Shown one piece after another: positions 20,018 through 32,100 of a stretch of 62,000 nucleotides of DNA. This stretch comes from Tubiluchus corallicola (taxonomy: Eukaryota > Priapulida > Priapulimorpha > Priapulimorphida > Tubiluchidae), in NCBI GenBank assembly GCA_030141605.1, contig JAQGDQ010000033.1, positions 1 through 62,000 on the forward strand. Direction: 5' to 3'. Under the pieces are notes generated by a model that had not been told where the DNA came from, made no database searches, and saw only the letters and a list, made by a program, of their open reading frames with translations. Numbering within the stretch: position 1 is the stretch's first letter; every line of letters starts with the position of its first letter. The position numbers and the translations under genes are program-made.

Positions 20018-20318
20018 GATAATGATAATGATAATGATAATGATAATGATAATGATAATGATAATGATAATGATAATGATAATGATAATGATAATGATAA
20101 TGATAATGATAATGATAATGATAATGATAATGATAATGATAATGATAATGATAATGATAATGATAATGATAATGATAATGATAATGATAATGATAATGAT
20201 AATGATAATGATAATGATAATGATAATGATAATGATAATGATAATGATAATGATAATGATAATGATAATGATAATGATAATGATAATGATAATGATAATG
20301 ATAATGATAATGATAATG

Positions 20319-20361
<43 letters not shown>

Positions 20362-23300
20362 TAATATTAATAATAATAATAATAATAATAATAATCTTTA
20401 TATAAAGTCGGCTTTTTGGTTCAAATATTAACATAAGATTCAATGGGCTTTTGGACCGATTGTAAATGACAAACTACACCTGCATAACAGAGAACTATCA
20501 TTACCCCAATTTTGCCCTAAATACCAGGCGTCAGGCAGGGTAACAGCATGTAGCATTTTTAAAGTGTTTGGTCTGACCCGTCCGCGGTATCGAACTCACG
20601 ACCTATCAGACAGAAAGTGAACACGTTACCACTAGACTAAACCCATCTGGTGCGAATAGATCCATATACTGATACCACATCAAAGATACGAGTTCAGTTC
20701 AGTTTCGTTCATTTTAGCATTTAGTAGCCCTATGTGTAAATTAATGCAGTATAAACGAATATAGATAGACAGTTTTTATGATCACAACAATATAAAGAAA
20801 AGTGTAAGGGATTAGCTAAAACAACTGAGCAGCTAATGTCAGTTACTTACATACTTATATGCTTCTTGGTTATTTCTGAACTTTAAAGGACAGGAAAAGG
20901 GATTCAGGAAGTAGAAAAATCGTCTTAAATTTTATTACCTTACAGCAGTTTTATGCATTTATCGTTATCGCGTTGAAAAGATTTTTTGTTTGTTTTCATT
21001 TTAAACTTCCGGCGACACTGTTCATGACGTCACCAACGCAAACGTAAATCAGGGGAAGAAAAGGAAATGTTAAATTATGTCCCAAAAATCTTTCCGTGCA
21101 AATCTATATTATTTAGCAATTCGCTTACCTGCTGTAAAAGTTTTATGTAACTAGAAATAATAATTTCAAATGTGGCTGGCTCACCCTCCAGTGTGCACCA
21201 CTCACTAACTAAAAAAACATATTTTTAGTCTCATTGACAAAATACAGTAATTTAAAATTTTAGCTAGTTAGTAAGATATGTACTACGAATGCTCTGATTA
21301 TTTTTTTAACTTAACAGAATGTTATCTAAACTTGTTTCAAATAACTTATCGTCAAAATGGCTGCATTTAACAGTCATCACGGGAGTTTAAATTTACAAGC
21401 TTTATACAGCATTACTGCATACGTAAGCCCTGCATGCAAAAAGGCAGTATGTAAGTGATTTAAAATTTCAAGGCGAATTTTTAGGCTTTATTTATTTGTA
21501 AGGGATTCTTGTGATTTAAGAAGAAATTTCAGAAATTTAAAGTAACTAAATAAGGTTTAGGTAATTAATGATTAGTAATTAGTATTTATACGTTATAATT
21601 ACAGGTAAAACTGTCATAGAAAAGCTTCTCAGGTGTTGCCCGGATGTAAACAAAATTTTTCTGCTGCTCAGAGAAAAGAAAAACCAAACGCCAGTGCAGA
21701 GATTAGAAAAACTCTTAGAAGCAGAGGTACGCGAATATAAATATAAACTTTTTTATTACAGGCACTTAAAAACAATTATAGGTAAAACATCACAACTTTA
21801 TTAAAATTTTTAATTTACATAGTTAAAAATCATGTCAAAAGTTTCAACAGAGCTACTGCTGTCATCATCAGTGGTAAATGTTCACAAACGTACAACGAGT
21901 TTTATATAGGCAGAGCCTACAGTATAGAACTTTATGCACTAATTATACATAATTAGTGCGCAATCTAATTAGTTCCTAAGTAAGTCTCCAGACGCGAACT
22001 TGTCTCGTAGGCATCATAAGAAGGTATGCATACCTGAGTTCTTGTAACCAATGCTAAGATATCTCATTAAAGATAGTTCGTTCATACAGCGACAAACCTC
22101 GAGGATTACACAACTCCGAATGGTAGAGTCTAGGTAAGAATACCAACATCCAAACACAGCACATCAGAGCATGTGGCAGGCTCTGTCAAGACTGGCTTAA
22201 CTACTCAAAGCCAACAGGTTAGTCTATGCTTCAATGTTGACAAAGCTGCAGCACTATTGTAAGCTTTTAACAGTAGCCAACAGATGGCAGATGAAACACT
22301 ACTCAAAGCCAACAGGTTAGTCTATGCTTCAATGTTGACAAAGCTGCAGCACTATTGTAAGCTTTTAACAGTAGCCAACAGATGGCAGATGAAACACTAC
22401 TCAAAGCCAACAGGTTAGTCTATGCTTCAATGTTGACAAAGCTGCAGCACTATTATAAGCTTTTTACAGTCGCTAACAGATGGCAGATGAATCATTACTC
22501 AAAGCCAACAGGTTAGTCTATGCTTCAATGTTGACAAAGCTGCAGCACTATTATAAGCTTTTTACAGTCGCTAACAGATGGCAGATGAATCATTACTCAA
22601 AGCCAACAGGTTAGTCTATGCTTCAATGTTGACAAAGCTGCAGCACTATTATAAACTTTTAACAGTAGCCAACAGATGGCAGATGAATCACAACTCAAAG
22701 CCAACAGGTTAGTCTATGCTTCAATGTTGACAAAGCTGCAGCACTATTGTAAGCTTTTAACAGTAGCCAACAGATGGCAGATGAAACACTACTCAAAGCC
22801 AACAGGTTAGTCTATGCTTCAATGTTGACAAAGCTGCAGCACTATTATAAGCTTTTAACAGTAGCCAACAGATGGCAGATGAATCACTACTCAAAGCCAA
22901 CAGGTTAGTCTATGCTTCAATGTGACAAAGCTGTAGCACTATTATAAGCTTTTAACAGTAGCCAGCAGATGGCAGCAGCCAGCAGGGCAGAACCAGCTAA
23001 TAGTTTATATATTACTACGAATTAGTCATTATGCCAATTTTTTATAGACAACATTAACTGTACCATAATAAGAACAACACAACGACGCTTAGACCACAGA
23101 CTCTATCCACATAAACTGTCTCAGTCATCAGGAGGAACCTGACTAATATTCGCCCTCCGGACGCTGATCAGATCCAATGCCCAAATATAGTCAGGCACGA
23201 GTCAGATGTTCACATAACATAATATTATAACATGCAGAAGGTTATGAGTTTCGACCTCATTATTTATTTATTTATTTATTATTTATTATTAGCCAGAAAA

Positions 23301-23796
23301 ATAAATAGATACATTCGATACATGAGTAAAAGTAAATAGTAAAATAATCACGTCATCCATCCGGTGGCGATATGAAATGGAACAGTCGTGAAAGTAGTTT
23401 TTTCATTTTTTCAACACATTACAAACCTTGTCATCTTATTTCAGTTGTTCGATACGTTGAAGGCAGAAAATCCGGGCGTTTTCGACAAGTTGTCTTTGAT
23501 CCCTGGAGACATCACGGAAGAAAGACTGGGGCTCAGTGACCAAGACCGCCATATTCTCACAGACAACGTTCATGTGATCATACACGTGGCGGCCTCTATC
23601 AATTTCACCGAACCTCTGAGGTGGGTAAATGTTAGAATTGTTACTGACGAATAACGCTGATGACCATGCTGTTGTTGTTGTTGTTGATGATGATGATGAC
23701 GACGACGACGACGACGACGATGGTGATGATGATGACGACGACGACGACGACGATGATGATGATGATGATGAAGAAGAAGAAGAAGAAGAAGAAGAA

Positions 23797-23829
<33 letters not shown>

Positions 23830-23848
23830 CATGATCATGATGATGATC

Positions 23849-23888
<40 letters not shown>

Positions 23889-24265
23889 CGACGATGATGA
23901 TGATGATGATGAAGAAGAAGATGATGATGACGATGATGATGATGATGATGATGAAGAAGAAGAAGAAGAAGATGATGATGATGATGATGATTATGATGAT
24001 GATGATGATGAGCAAAAAGAAAAAGACGTTAATGACATACATAAATACAAACTTTACACAATTACACAAAAAATAAAAACAACTGTTTGTACAAAATTGT
24101 GTACAAACAAACAAATACATCAAAATGTACAAGATATAAAAGATGCCAACGACAATCTCTAGAGTTTTACGCTTTTTTGTTTTTCTTTGCAGTAATGCTT
24201 TAAGAACAAATGTGTTTGCTGTCAAAGATGTCATAGATCTGTGCAAGGAATGCAAAATCCTAGAG
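19465..24265 (+). CDS. Fatty acyl-CoA reductase, N-terminal exons only
   Basis: Four exons join in frame: 19465-19540, 21605-21726, 23445-23620 and 24193-24265, each with GT and AG borders (149 codons). The product starts MEQPPSVAEFYAGKSVFVTG and matches the NAD(P)H-binding Rossmann half of the FAR family: TGGSGFIG nucleotide-binding motif (about 19-26), KTVIEKLLR, then GDITEERLGLS and HVAASINFTEPL, and an N-A-L-x-x-N-V helix in exon 4. FARs reduce acyl-CoA to fatty alcohols for ether lipids and waxes, usually at peroxisome or ER. Family members are about 500 aa. The rest, including the region after exon 4 with the catalytic Tyr/Lys, is not visible before the next gene at 29111. It may be truncated, or have remote exons. 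Introns are loaded with repeats. Confidence 0.8.
19709..19913. repeat. tRNA-like foldback (inverted pair)
   Basis: Two tRNA-like copies lie head-to-head with a ~29-base loop (arms about 19709-19800 and 19830-19913). Read outward, each has an A-box-like GTGGTCTAAG, an anticodon-loop region CTTGTAA (UGU, so tRNA-Thr-like) and a B box GGTTCAAA. The arms carry many mismatches and no aminoacyl stem is convincing, so this is a SINE-derived or pseudo-tRNA palindrome rather than a working tRNA gene. Weak outer complementarity (aattaatt...) extends it to about 19650-19937. Confidence 0.65.
19989..20395. repeat. Perfect (AATGAT)~59 array running into (AAT)n
   Basis: About 356 bp of uninterrupted aatgat hexamers are followed by about 50 bp of AAT triplets, next to the 3' end of a minus-strand SINE. 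The Asp-Asn, Met-Ile and poly-Ile frames are artefacts. The exact copy number in an assembly may be unreliable. Confidence 0.95.
20396..20655 (-). mobile_element. tRNA-derived SINE
   Basis: On the minus strand the 5' end (about 20650) has an A-box-like TAGTCTAGTGGTAACGTG and, about 35 bases on, a B-box-like GAGTTCGATACC. A non-tRNA body of about 180 bp and an ATT-type tail follow, merging with the simple repeat array. It lies in intron 1 of the reductase. Confidence 0.65.
21050..21545. repeat. Dispersed repeat family copy B, unexpanded core
   Basis: Homologous to 5305-6440, but the region matching the 43-bp minisatellite has only about one unit (caccctccagtgtgcaccac). It also carries an extra segment around 21315-21390. 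It lies in intron 1 of the reductase and ends near exon 2. Confidence 0.65.
21757..23235. mobile_element. Mobile element with shared terminal module (copy 2) and 98-bp tandem core
   Basis: The left ~190 bp (21757-21950) match 11574-11765. An unrelated segment, a 98-bp tandem array and a right flank to about 23235 follow. A module-plus-tandem-core layout is seen in several non-autonomous element types, but no coding capacity or clear termini are visible. It lies in intron 2 of the reductase. The right border is approximate. Confidence 0.5.
22202..22985. repeat. 98-bp minisatellite, 8 copies
   Basis: The unit contains actcaaagccaacaggttag, tctatgcttcaatgttgaca, aagctgcagcactattgtaa and gtagccaacagatggcagat. 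Variant sites (gtaagc/ataagc, gtagcc/gtcgct) group neighbouring units, indicating local duplication. Confidence 0.95.
23262..23300 (-). mobile_element. LINE-like TAAA tail
   Basis: A (TTTA)n tract followed by ttattagccag resembles the minus-strand 3' ends at 6590 and 6820. No coding remnant is seen. Confidence 0.25.
23676..24012. repeat. (GAT/GAA/GAC)n trinucleotide tract in reductase intron 3
   Basis: It starts about 55 bases after the exon 3 donor and occupies most of the intron. Runs of gat, gac and gaa alternate in blocks. Asp/Glu-, Met/Lys- and Ile/Phe-rich frames across it are not genes. Confidence 0.95.
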
Positions 24266-24312
24266 GTAAAATGATAAGAAATCATAAGTTTAAACAAGTT
24301 CGACACGACCTA

Positions 24313-24783
24313 TTGGTCGAGGGACTTGCAGAACTCAAAATCATGGATTAGAAATGTCACTAACGCCCCATCTTGAATTTAAGATGTCAAACAAAAAATG
24401 CGACGCTGCCAAACAATGTAAAAATCGTCCATGCTATATTTCCTTGCGATCCGTTCTCTGGTTGTAAATTTGTGGAGCCTCAGGCTTTTTTGGATATAGT
24501 TTTATCGCCGCCATCTTGAATTCAAAAGGGCGGATCAAAAATCTGACTGCGCCAGTCTAGCATATTCGTGTAATGTTTCATGATGATTCACGATAAAGTC
24601 ATGACAAAATTTCACGACAAAGTCAGGGAGCCTTTTACATGTAATGCGTAATGCGTGATCTGTGATCCTCAATGCGTGATGCGTACTGACTGTTTCCAAG
24701 TGTCTATAAACGCTACGCGACACAACAAGAACAACAACAATATCCAGATGAGTAGCGATTTGGGTAGAGTCCCTCGACCAAAA
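24313..24783. mobile_element. Candidate MITE with 14-bp inverted ends
   Basis: TTGGTCGAGGGACT near 24315 is matched by AGTCCCTCGACCAA ending at about 24782. About 470 bp lie between, with no reading frame. No target duplication is clear, so the superfamily is open. Confidence 0.5.
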
Positions 24784-27700
24784 ATGTTTTGTATGCATAG
24801 AGTTCAGTAAGCGTTTAGATTAAACCTTTCGGATCTAAGTCTCTAGTTTTGTCTTTTTCTCTTTTTACATTGAAGGCTTGTTCATTTATTGTAAATAAAA
24901 CCTCAGAGGATAAAATTTATTGATCAAAGCAAGTGACATAATTATGTATATATACATACACAATTCAGGCAACATAATGTATTATAAATATATGCAATAC
25001 AATACAAGTTTTGTATGTTTACTTATAATCCTGCTGATACGGTATGTTTCCACCAAGCTAGTTCTGTTGCCTATCTAAATATATTTTCTAAGAAATAACA
25101 TGCAATTGTAAAAAAACTATATCAGGCTGGATTCCAAGAATAATTTTTAAATACGTGTATCACACTAAAAAACACATTTGCTGTTGCAATTTTTCAGATC
25201 ATTTCAGTAAGAGTATTATTGTCTGAGGCTGAAATTAGTTTGTTTCAAGATGAGCAAAATCTGGAACAAAACAGTTGTCAATTACCTGATTTTATATTTT
25301 TATCAAAAATCTAGTTAACGAGTTGCTTAGTACGTTGAAAGTCAATCATTGAGATAAGTATCAACGCGAGCTAAATCCTTCTTAACTAATTTTAATTCAA
25401 ACAGCCAGCCCTGAATTATTATTTCGTGACATGTTTAATCTAAACAGTGATTTCGCCTCACAGCGAATATTACTTTTTCTGGCAGTACTCAGATTTTGAG
25501 TCATCGTCACGTAACTGCTCTGTAGCTTGATTGCGAAAGTTGACGCATTTCGATCAACAGACTTGCGTGAGTACCAAAGACAGCGGAGACGTTTTTCATA
25601 AGTCCGCCGATATCCGATATTTTACTATCCGTAAGGTGACGTTTATGCAGGATCCGGATGCGTTTTGCACTGCGGAAAAAAATCAATAGGAACAGCTGCA
25701 GAAGAAGAATAAAGGCACGTTGATACATTGGGCGCTTTCCTGCGCGAAAGAAAATACAAAGCGGTTTTTACATAACTTCCACGCCACTTTCAGAAACGCA
25801 TGATGTCGTTCGTTGTAGATGAAATGTTGGCACTCTATTTATTACACAGGCCAAATCGTAAAATTGATAGAAGGCACAGGCGTACATCAGTGTATGAAGT
25901 ATTGCAAAAAAGACCATTAAGCACGTGTGTAGAGATCTCTTTTTTCAGCTAAAGCAGCGCCCTTGCCGATTAACGTATTAACAAAGCCCGTTTCTGATTG
26001 GTTTGTTACGGGAAAACTGCGCGGGCGATTAATTTGGTCACACGGTATCCCGCATTACGTATAAACGATGTCCTTTGAAATAACATAGAGCATTTACAGC
26101 GGGTGTGTAGAAAACAATACAAACCGATTTTATCTATTCCCCAACCACAAAACGTATCGCATGCTACATAAACGCCACTTTAAGGAACATTTGCCTACAA
26201 TTTAAAAGGTTAGGCCTTAAATACTGTGAGGCCTTTGGTATCCTGAGACTGACAACCGATTAAGCGGAGATAATGTTAATTAGTAAACAACTATACAACA
26301 TAACTAAAATCTATAAACTGAACACGAAAGACAAGGATATTAATTTTGACTTTCTTTTTTGTGTAAATTTATTTAAACGGAGCACAAAAAACAAGGATAT
26401 TGCCTTTCTTTTTCGTGTATTACCGGCAAGCACTTGATCGATGGAGCCTGCATGTATTGGAACAGCATTAGACCCACATATTTGTCACACAGGCCATTTA
26501 GATACAAAAACTTGACACTTGTTAGAGTAGCACATTTAGATATGTGCACTGTGTAGCATGCTTCTTGTTCTTCAATCTTTCTTCATCAGAAGTAACCTCA
26601 GTGATGATAAGCAACTCGCCTTTTAACCCAGGCGAACATCCGTGACAAACAGAATCATTTCTATTCATCATGTGTAACGCACAAGCTCTTGATAAGTCTA
26701 TTCATAAATTGAAGAACTCCATAATATTTTTAACAGTTTCTGCTAAGTTTGGTGGCGATCTAACCTATGCATGAGTCTGATATTTTATTTTTAAGCTAAT
26801 TTGGGTGCAGTTCTGTGCTCAAATTTTCGCGTGTGCATATCGGGATCAGCAGTATAGCACTTGATGCAGAGTTATGCATAGCCTAAACGTTTAGGCCCTG
26901 TGTTTGTGGGACAGCCTTAGGAAACCGTGAAACCCTTAATACGTCCCTGCCGATACAAATATAATCCAATAAGAAAAAACTTAGTGTCAATAATTTATTG
27001 TTATTTACTTGGCTTTTGGGCTTAGCTGTTACTGAGTCCGCCGTTCGCAAGAGGAGATGTGTGAGCAATCCGCATAAAATATTGTACCGTCCGCAAAAAT
27101 CCACGGATTTTGACTTCGCTCTTTTTCGATAGGTACTATACCTTGTTTTGTGATTATCGGACGTGATATGTAAAGAATTTCTCGCCGCTGTATAGTCCTT
27201 AAACTAGTTAAAGGTACAATAACTACCTATTGCATTTCTGCATCTTAAGTGGTATAAAGTTGGCAAGTAGTATAAAGTTGACAGGTCAACAGATTTAAAA
27301 TTAATTACGTTGTGAAGTGGTTACAACTAACTGCAACTGCTGACTTGAGAAAAAAGATCGGTTTACACTATGCGATTTTTGGCAGTGACTGTAAAAATCT
27401 AAATTAATCTAATGTAATTAAAATGGAGAAGATTAAGATAGATAAGACATGTTGTGCGACAGTCCATTAACGTTAGCTTTCAAAGAAGCACTGCAGAAAG
27501 AAAAGGAACCTCAAGGAGGACAGCTACTGACTTATATCAATTTCATCCAAAAAGATCTTATCACCACACCATTACTGGCATTAGATATCAAAAATACAGA
27601 GACGTCGAAGGTTGCGGGTGACAGGGCAGCTTGGAGTAAAGTGATCAGGAGGGTGATGTCAAACGACGTGTGACTCCAGAGATGATGAGTTTATTAGTTT

Positions 27701-29110
27701 TAATCACTATAATCAGGCTCGAGCCTCCACTCATAGATGTATAATATTATCTAGTTGATTAATTTTAAGATTATTGTATGCACGATAAACATAATGATAA
27801 TTTTGATCATTTGACTAGCTAATTAATGTTTTGTCAGAAGGAGAGAGGTGGCAAATAACCTTACTGTCAAGTAAGACAGCCACCGCTTTTTACAAATTTG
27901 ACACCTTTAGTACAAAACTGGATTAAAATATATTTATAATACTATTGTTTTCCAAAATTTGATCGTTGAATTAACAAAATGTAATTCTATGCCTCCTGTA
28001 TTGCTCAGAGAAAACTCCAGTTTGTCTGCATACATTTAGGTGAATTTACAATTGCAAAGGCCGGCGGTCTGTGTTTTCAGTTAGTAGTAAATTTCTACAT
28101 TTTTCTCATACTTTCACAAATTGTTTTTCAGACATTTGTTATTGGTCTGCTTCCTTCGAACAGTGTTTCACGGCTTACCTGTTCAGCTTGAAACATCTTA
28201 CTTTTTCATCTCTCTTTTTAATTTAAGGGATTTACCACGAAGAGTAGGCATCCTATCTTGCATAATGGGCTGTGTGGGGCATCCCTATAAATTCCTACAA
28301 TTTGCCTCTTGTTCATAATTTTATTTGAACTTTCATTGTTGTGCATTTATACTATCTTACATTACAACCAGATATGTCTTCTTTCTGTACCATTTATTTT
28401 TAGAAACCCTGCTGTTTCTTGCTCATATGGTACATTTACTTTTCTCTGTATGACCTATTTCATTGTTTTCTTAGCCTATTGATTATTTTAACTTTATCCT
28501 CTTTGGTGTCGTACTTTTACTTTATTTTATTATTTCGTTAGTTCTTTGTGCAATTATTTGGGTATCCATTTGTACTGCTGTTTTTACCATTATGCCTGGC
28601 AGCTCTCACCAGAGTATTATAGTGTTAAATATGCATGATTAATCAAGAGACATTGCATTCAGAATGTGCAAAACATGTGCTGGTTCTCATATGTTGGCAA
28701 AAAGATATTAATATTCCGGCACTTTCATCACCGAATCCACTGCAATGGCCAAATCTTCATATATTCGACTATGGGCATTTGCTACACATTCCAGATGAAT
28801 GTGAACATGATCCATTTTTGCACTTAAGCAGTTTTATATTCTAAGAATTTTACATAAAGATTGTTAGCAGGCTGACTGCACGTTCATATGTATTTGAGAT
28901 CAGTAGAATGTACCTCAAATGCTGACAGTTGAATATACAATAATGTAGCAATTGCAGTAGATTCAGTAATGATAAGACTGGAATATACATCTTATCTTTA
29001 TCTTTAAAATATCAATGAGTAGTGGCTGTAACACTGTGCAGTTTGCTTTAGGAAAAATTATCATTTTGGAATTACTGCAGGCATTTCCACTGACCAAAAA
29101 GTATTTAAAC
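24784..29110. other. Gene-poor AT-rich interval
   Basis: No further reductase exons or other genes are recognised. Short frames here have no family resemblance, except for one retroelement-like stretch listed separately. An imperfect duplication (gccactttcagaaac at about 25784 and gccactttaaggaac at about 26177) is the only other structure noticed. Confidence 0.45.
27449..27673 (+). pseudogene. Possible retroelement C-terminal remnant
   Basis: A 74-codon frame carries PQGGQLLTYINFIQKDL and, about 25 residues on, KVAGDRAAWSKVIRRV. This spacing resembles the tail of many non-LTR retrotransposon polyproteins (R/GRPxxTYxxxIxxDL ... A.DRxxW). No RT is detectable upstream. It could be chance or a decayed exon. 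Confidence 0.3.
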
Positions 29111-32100
29111 ATGGCTACTGCTAGTCCACAATACATTGCTCGCTCTGGATGGTTATGGAGACAAAGTAAGTTCATTTGATACCCACTTATTAATTCATAT
29201 TACATTGTAAGTTTCTACTTGATTTGTATTTTGTAGACCTGAAGTTAAAGTGTGAAAGCACTCCATGTTTTTTTCACAAGGACCCCAGTCATGTAGTCAT
29301 TTTTTATATTTGTGCTGTTGTCTTTTGTGTTAATCTACATTAGAGCACTCACAGTCACTGAGTCTTTCTTAATGAAATGGAAATGCAGTCTGTTGTAGAA
29401 GAGTAATATTTCCTGATGGTTTGTGCTCTAGGTACATTTTTAAAGAAATGGAAACGGGTGTATTTTATCTTGACTACTACTGGTGATTTAAGTTACTATG
29501 AGTCTTCGGGAGATCAAACTCCAAAGTCTACTTTTAGACTGAATTCTGACACTAGTAGACTTGCTATGGGGAAACAGGTATTTAAATTAAATGAATTTGC
29601 TATTACATTTACTGTAGTTTTGGCATGATTAGCCCACATTCCCAGAAAATGATTAGAATCTCAGACCTAGTGTGACCTGATGTACGATGGTTGATTTGTG
29701 AAGATTAATATACTGTAGCATCAGGAGTTAGATATTTTCGAGCTTGGTACAGGCATCACACTTGTTCTTAGCTACTGTTGTAAGATGCCTCTTCTAAAAT
29801 TGGCACACAAATCAAGGGCAAACAAGCAAACATAGGACTGGTCAGAAAAGTCAGAACATCAATATGTGTGGTAGGTAATGCTGTATTATGATTGCAAGAA
29901 CTTTCTTTTCTAAAATGCAAAAATGCCACATCAGAGACAAATGATCATGGTAATTTGTTTTTTCTTAAATATGAATCTAAAGCATTTAGAAGATCAATGT
30001 ATATTTTGTCTTTTAGTTGACTGATTTGCATCCTCCAGAGGGAAAATCAAATGACTGTTTACTTAAGATTTCAAATGGCTATGACGCGTGGGTTCTGTGT
30101 GGTGACACAGTGGATGAGACTACGTAAGCCCTTTTCAAAATCCTTCTCTATACTGTAACATGCCTGCTAAATTTAGCTGTTCATACTATTAATCTTTAGA
30201 AAAAATGCCAAAAAATAGATTAATGTGTTTAGTGGCAAATTTTGGTATTATTTAGTTTATGGCATCATGTTCTCATATTAGATTCTTGACATGAGATGAC
30301 CAAAGTCAAAAAAATTGTGAGCAACTATTGAAATGGGTTCAAGTTTGTGTTCTCAATTTTGTCAGCATGCTTGTGTTGCGTGCATGATTTGTATCAAAAG
30401 AGCAAAAATTTCACATTGTCTTTCTTCCTTCAAAAAATCAGAAAGCAGTGCTGCCAAAGGATTGATGTGTACGATTGCTTAGGATTTTTGTTGCTCAGTA
30501 GTCTCCACTTAATAAAACCACCACGGGACCAGCAGCAAATGGTTTTAAGAAACTGCAGTTTTATTATGTGGCAGCCTGTTGTAAGAGCATGTATTTGGAG
30601 AAGGATAGTACATAAACACTTCATTCTAATTAATACTATTGTGACAGTTAAACATTGCCACTTGCTTGCCTACAGAATGACCCAGTCGTACAACAGTGAT
30701 TCGAGTACTAAACAACTATACATACATACCGGTTATAATGAAACAATCAGTTTTAACTTACAGCCTCTTCAGAGGAGAATCTTGGAAATGAGACTTAAGT
30801 TTCAACTGCATATATTAAAAATAAACTAAGTAACAAAAGTACATTTATTTTTTTTATATTGCTATTGCTTTTGCTGCCTATTACTGAAAAATGTTGTCTT
30901 ATTAAATGGTGTGCTGGTTTTAGAAACCGAATTTTTTAACAATAATTTCTATGGGAGTAATGCCAGACCATGCCTGAATGTTTCTAAAATGTGGCTGGTT
31001 TTAATATCACGGTTTTATTAAGCAGCAGCCACTGTATTACAAAAGCTGGCTGTCCAAAGTTGCGCACACACACACCCAACTTTTATGTAATAACATAAAT
31101 TGGTTGGCAAAAATCAATGTTGTATTAGCACTTTAATGGTGATTAGATTTAAACAGGTTCTTCCAGTGGAGATAATTCAGCTGTTTACAACTGCTAATTT
31201 TTAGATATTCTCACTAGTGATAACTATAACACAAGTGGGCGTGCTACAGTGAATTTACACTGTATTTACACTGTGTACGACATGCGTTAAAGACAAGTCC
31301 AACAGTCTTTTAGATGTAATTTTTTATTGTCCAAAAAGGTAAGTCATCGTCTCATTCCAAAATCACATCACATCATGGTATACTTGACTGACTGACTGAC
31401 ATATTATGTGCGACTCGACTTCGTTTTATCTGAAGCAAATAAAAACATTTTCTGCTATTCCAATGTCAAAAAGATAATTAATTGCTATAATGAAAATGTG
31501 TAATATTATTATGAAATATGAAGAATCAAACTTACATCTTTACCGCATCTTACTAACTTACTAAAGAGAAGTCGACTGACAAAATTTTGTTACCAAACCA
31601 CACAACGTACTGAACAAGAATGACTTCTTTCCTATACTGTCTCCAAAATGAGGCCAATGGCCAAGGGTCCTAGGCGGATCACTTGTCGATCAACAGCTTA
31701 ATTTTGCAAAAAACAAACACAAGGAGTCACCATGTGCTTATATCTAAAACATACGCTTAAGGTTGGAATAGTGACTCACCAGGATGTTACTTCGCATTTA
31801 GTAAACAATGCTTTGAAGCTCAATTCATAATAACTTGGCGCAAACTGTGTTTCAGCTTAGAGCTGTTTAATTTGCCTTGAACAGACTTAATCACAGTAAA
31901 TGGATTCTTGACGAATTTATGACTTGTAAAAACTTAGTTCGAGAACCACTGAAATTAAAGTAACAGAACTTTCAATTTTTATTAAGATATGTAACATTGC
32001 ATGACGTAGCACATGAACAACTAGTATAATGCTATAACAAGGGATTTCTTAATGCTTTTTTTCTTATATACTTTATTTTTGCTGTACGTAGCTTCTCTGA

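Noticed and set aside
19964-20443. Asp-Asn, Met-Ile and poly-Ile proteins
   Set aside because: They are frames of a perfect AATGAT microsatellite inside an intron.
23629-24306. Acidic Asp/Glu protein on plus and Ile/Phe-rich protein on minus
   Set aside because: Both are triplet-repeat shadows in reductase intron 3.
25507-25728. Minus-strand 73-aa frame considered as a Harbinger transposase N-terminus
   Set aside because: It has only a general hydrophobic/basic pattern, and no catalytic motifs or inverted ends were found around it.
30347-30829. 160-aa plus-strand frame in PH-gene intron 3
   Set aside because: It shows no recognisable domain, overlaps a candidate MITE, and the flanking PH exons splice around it in frame.
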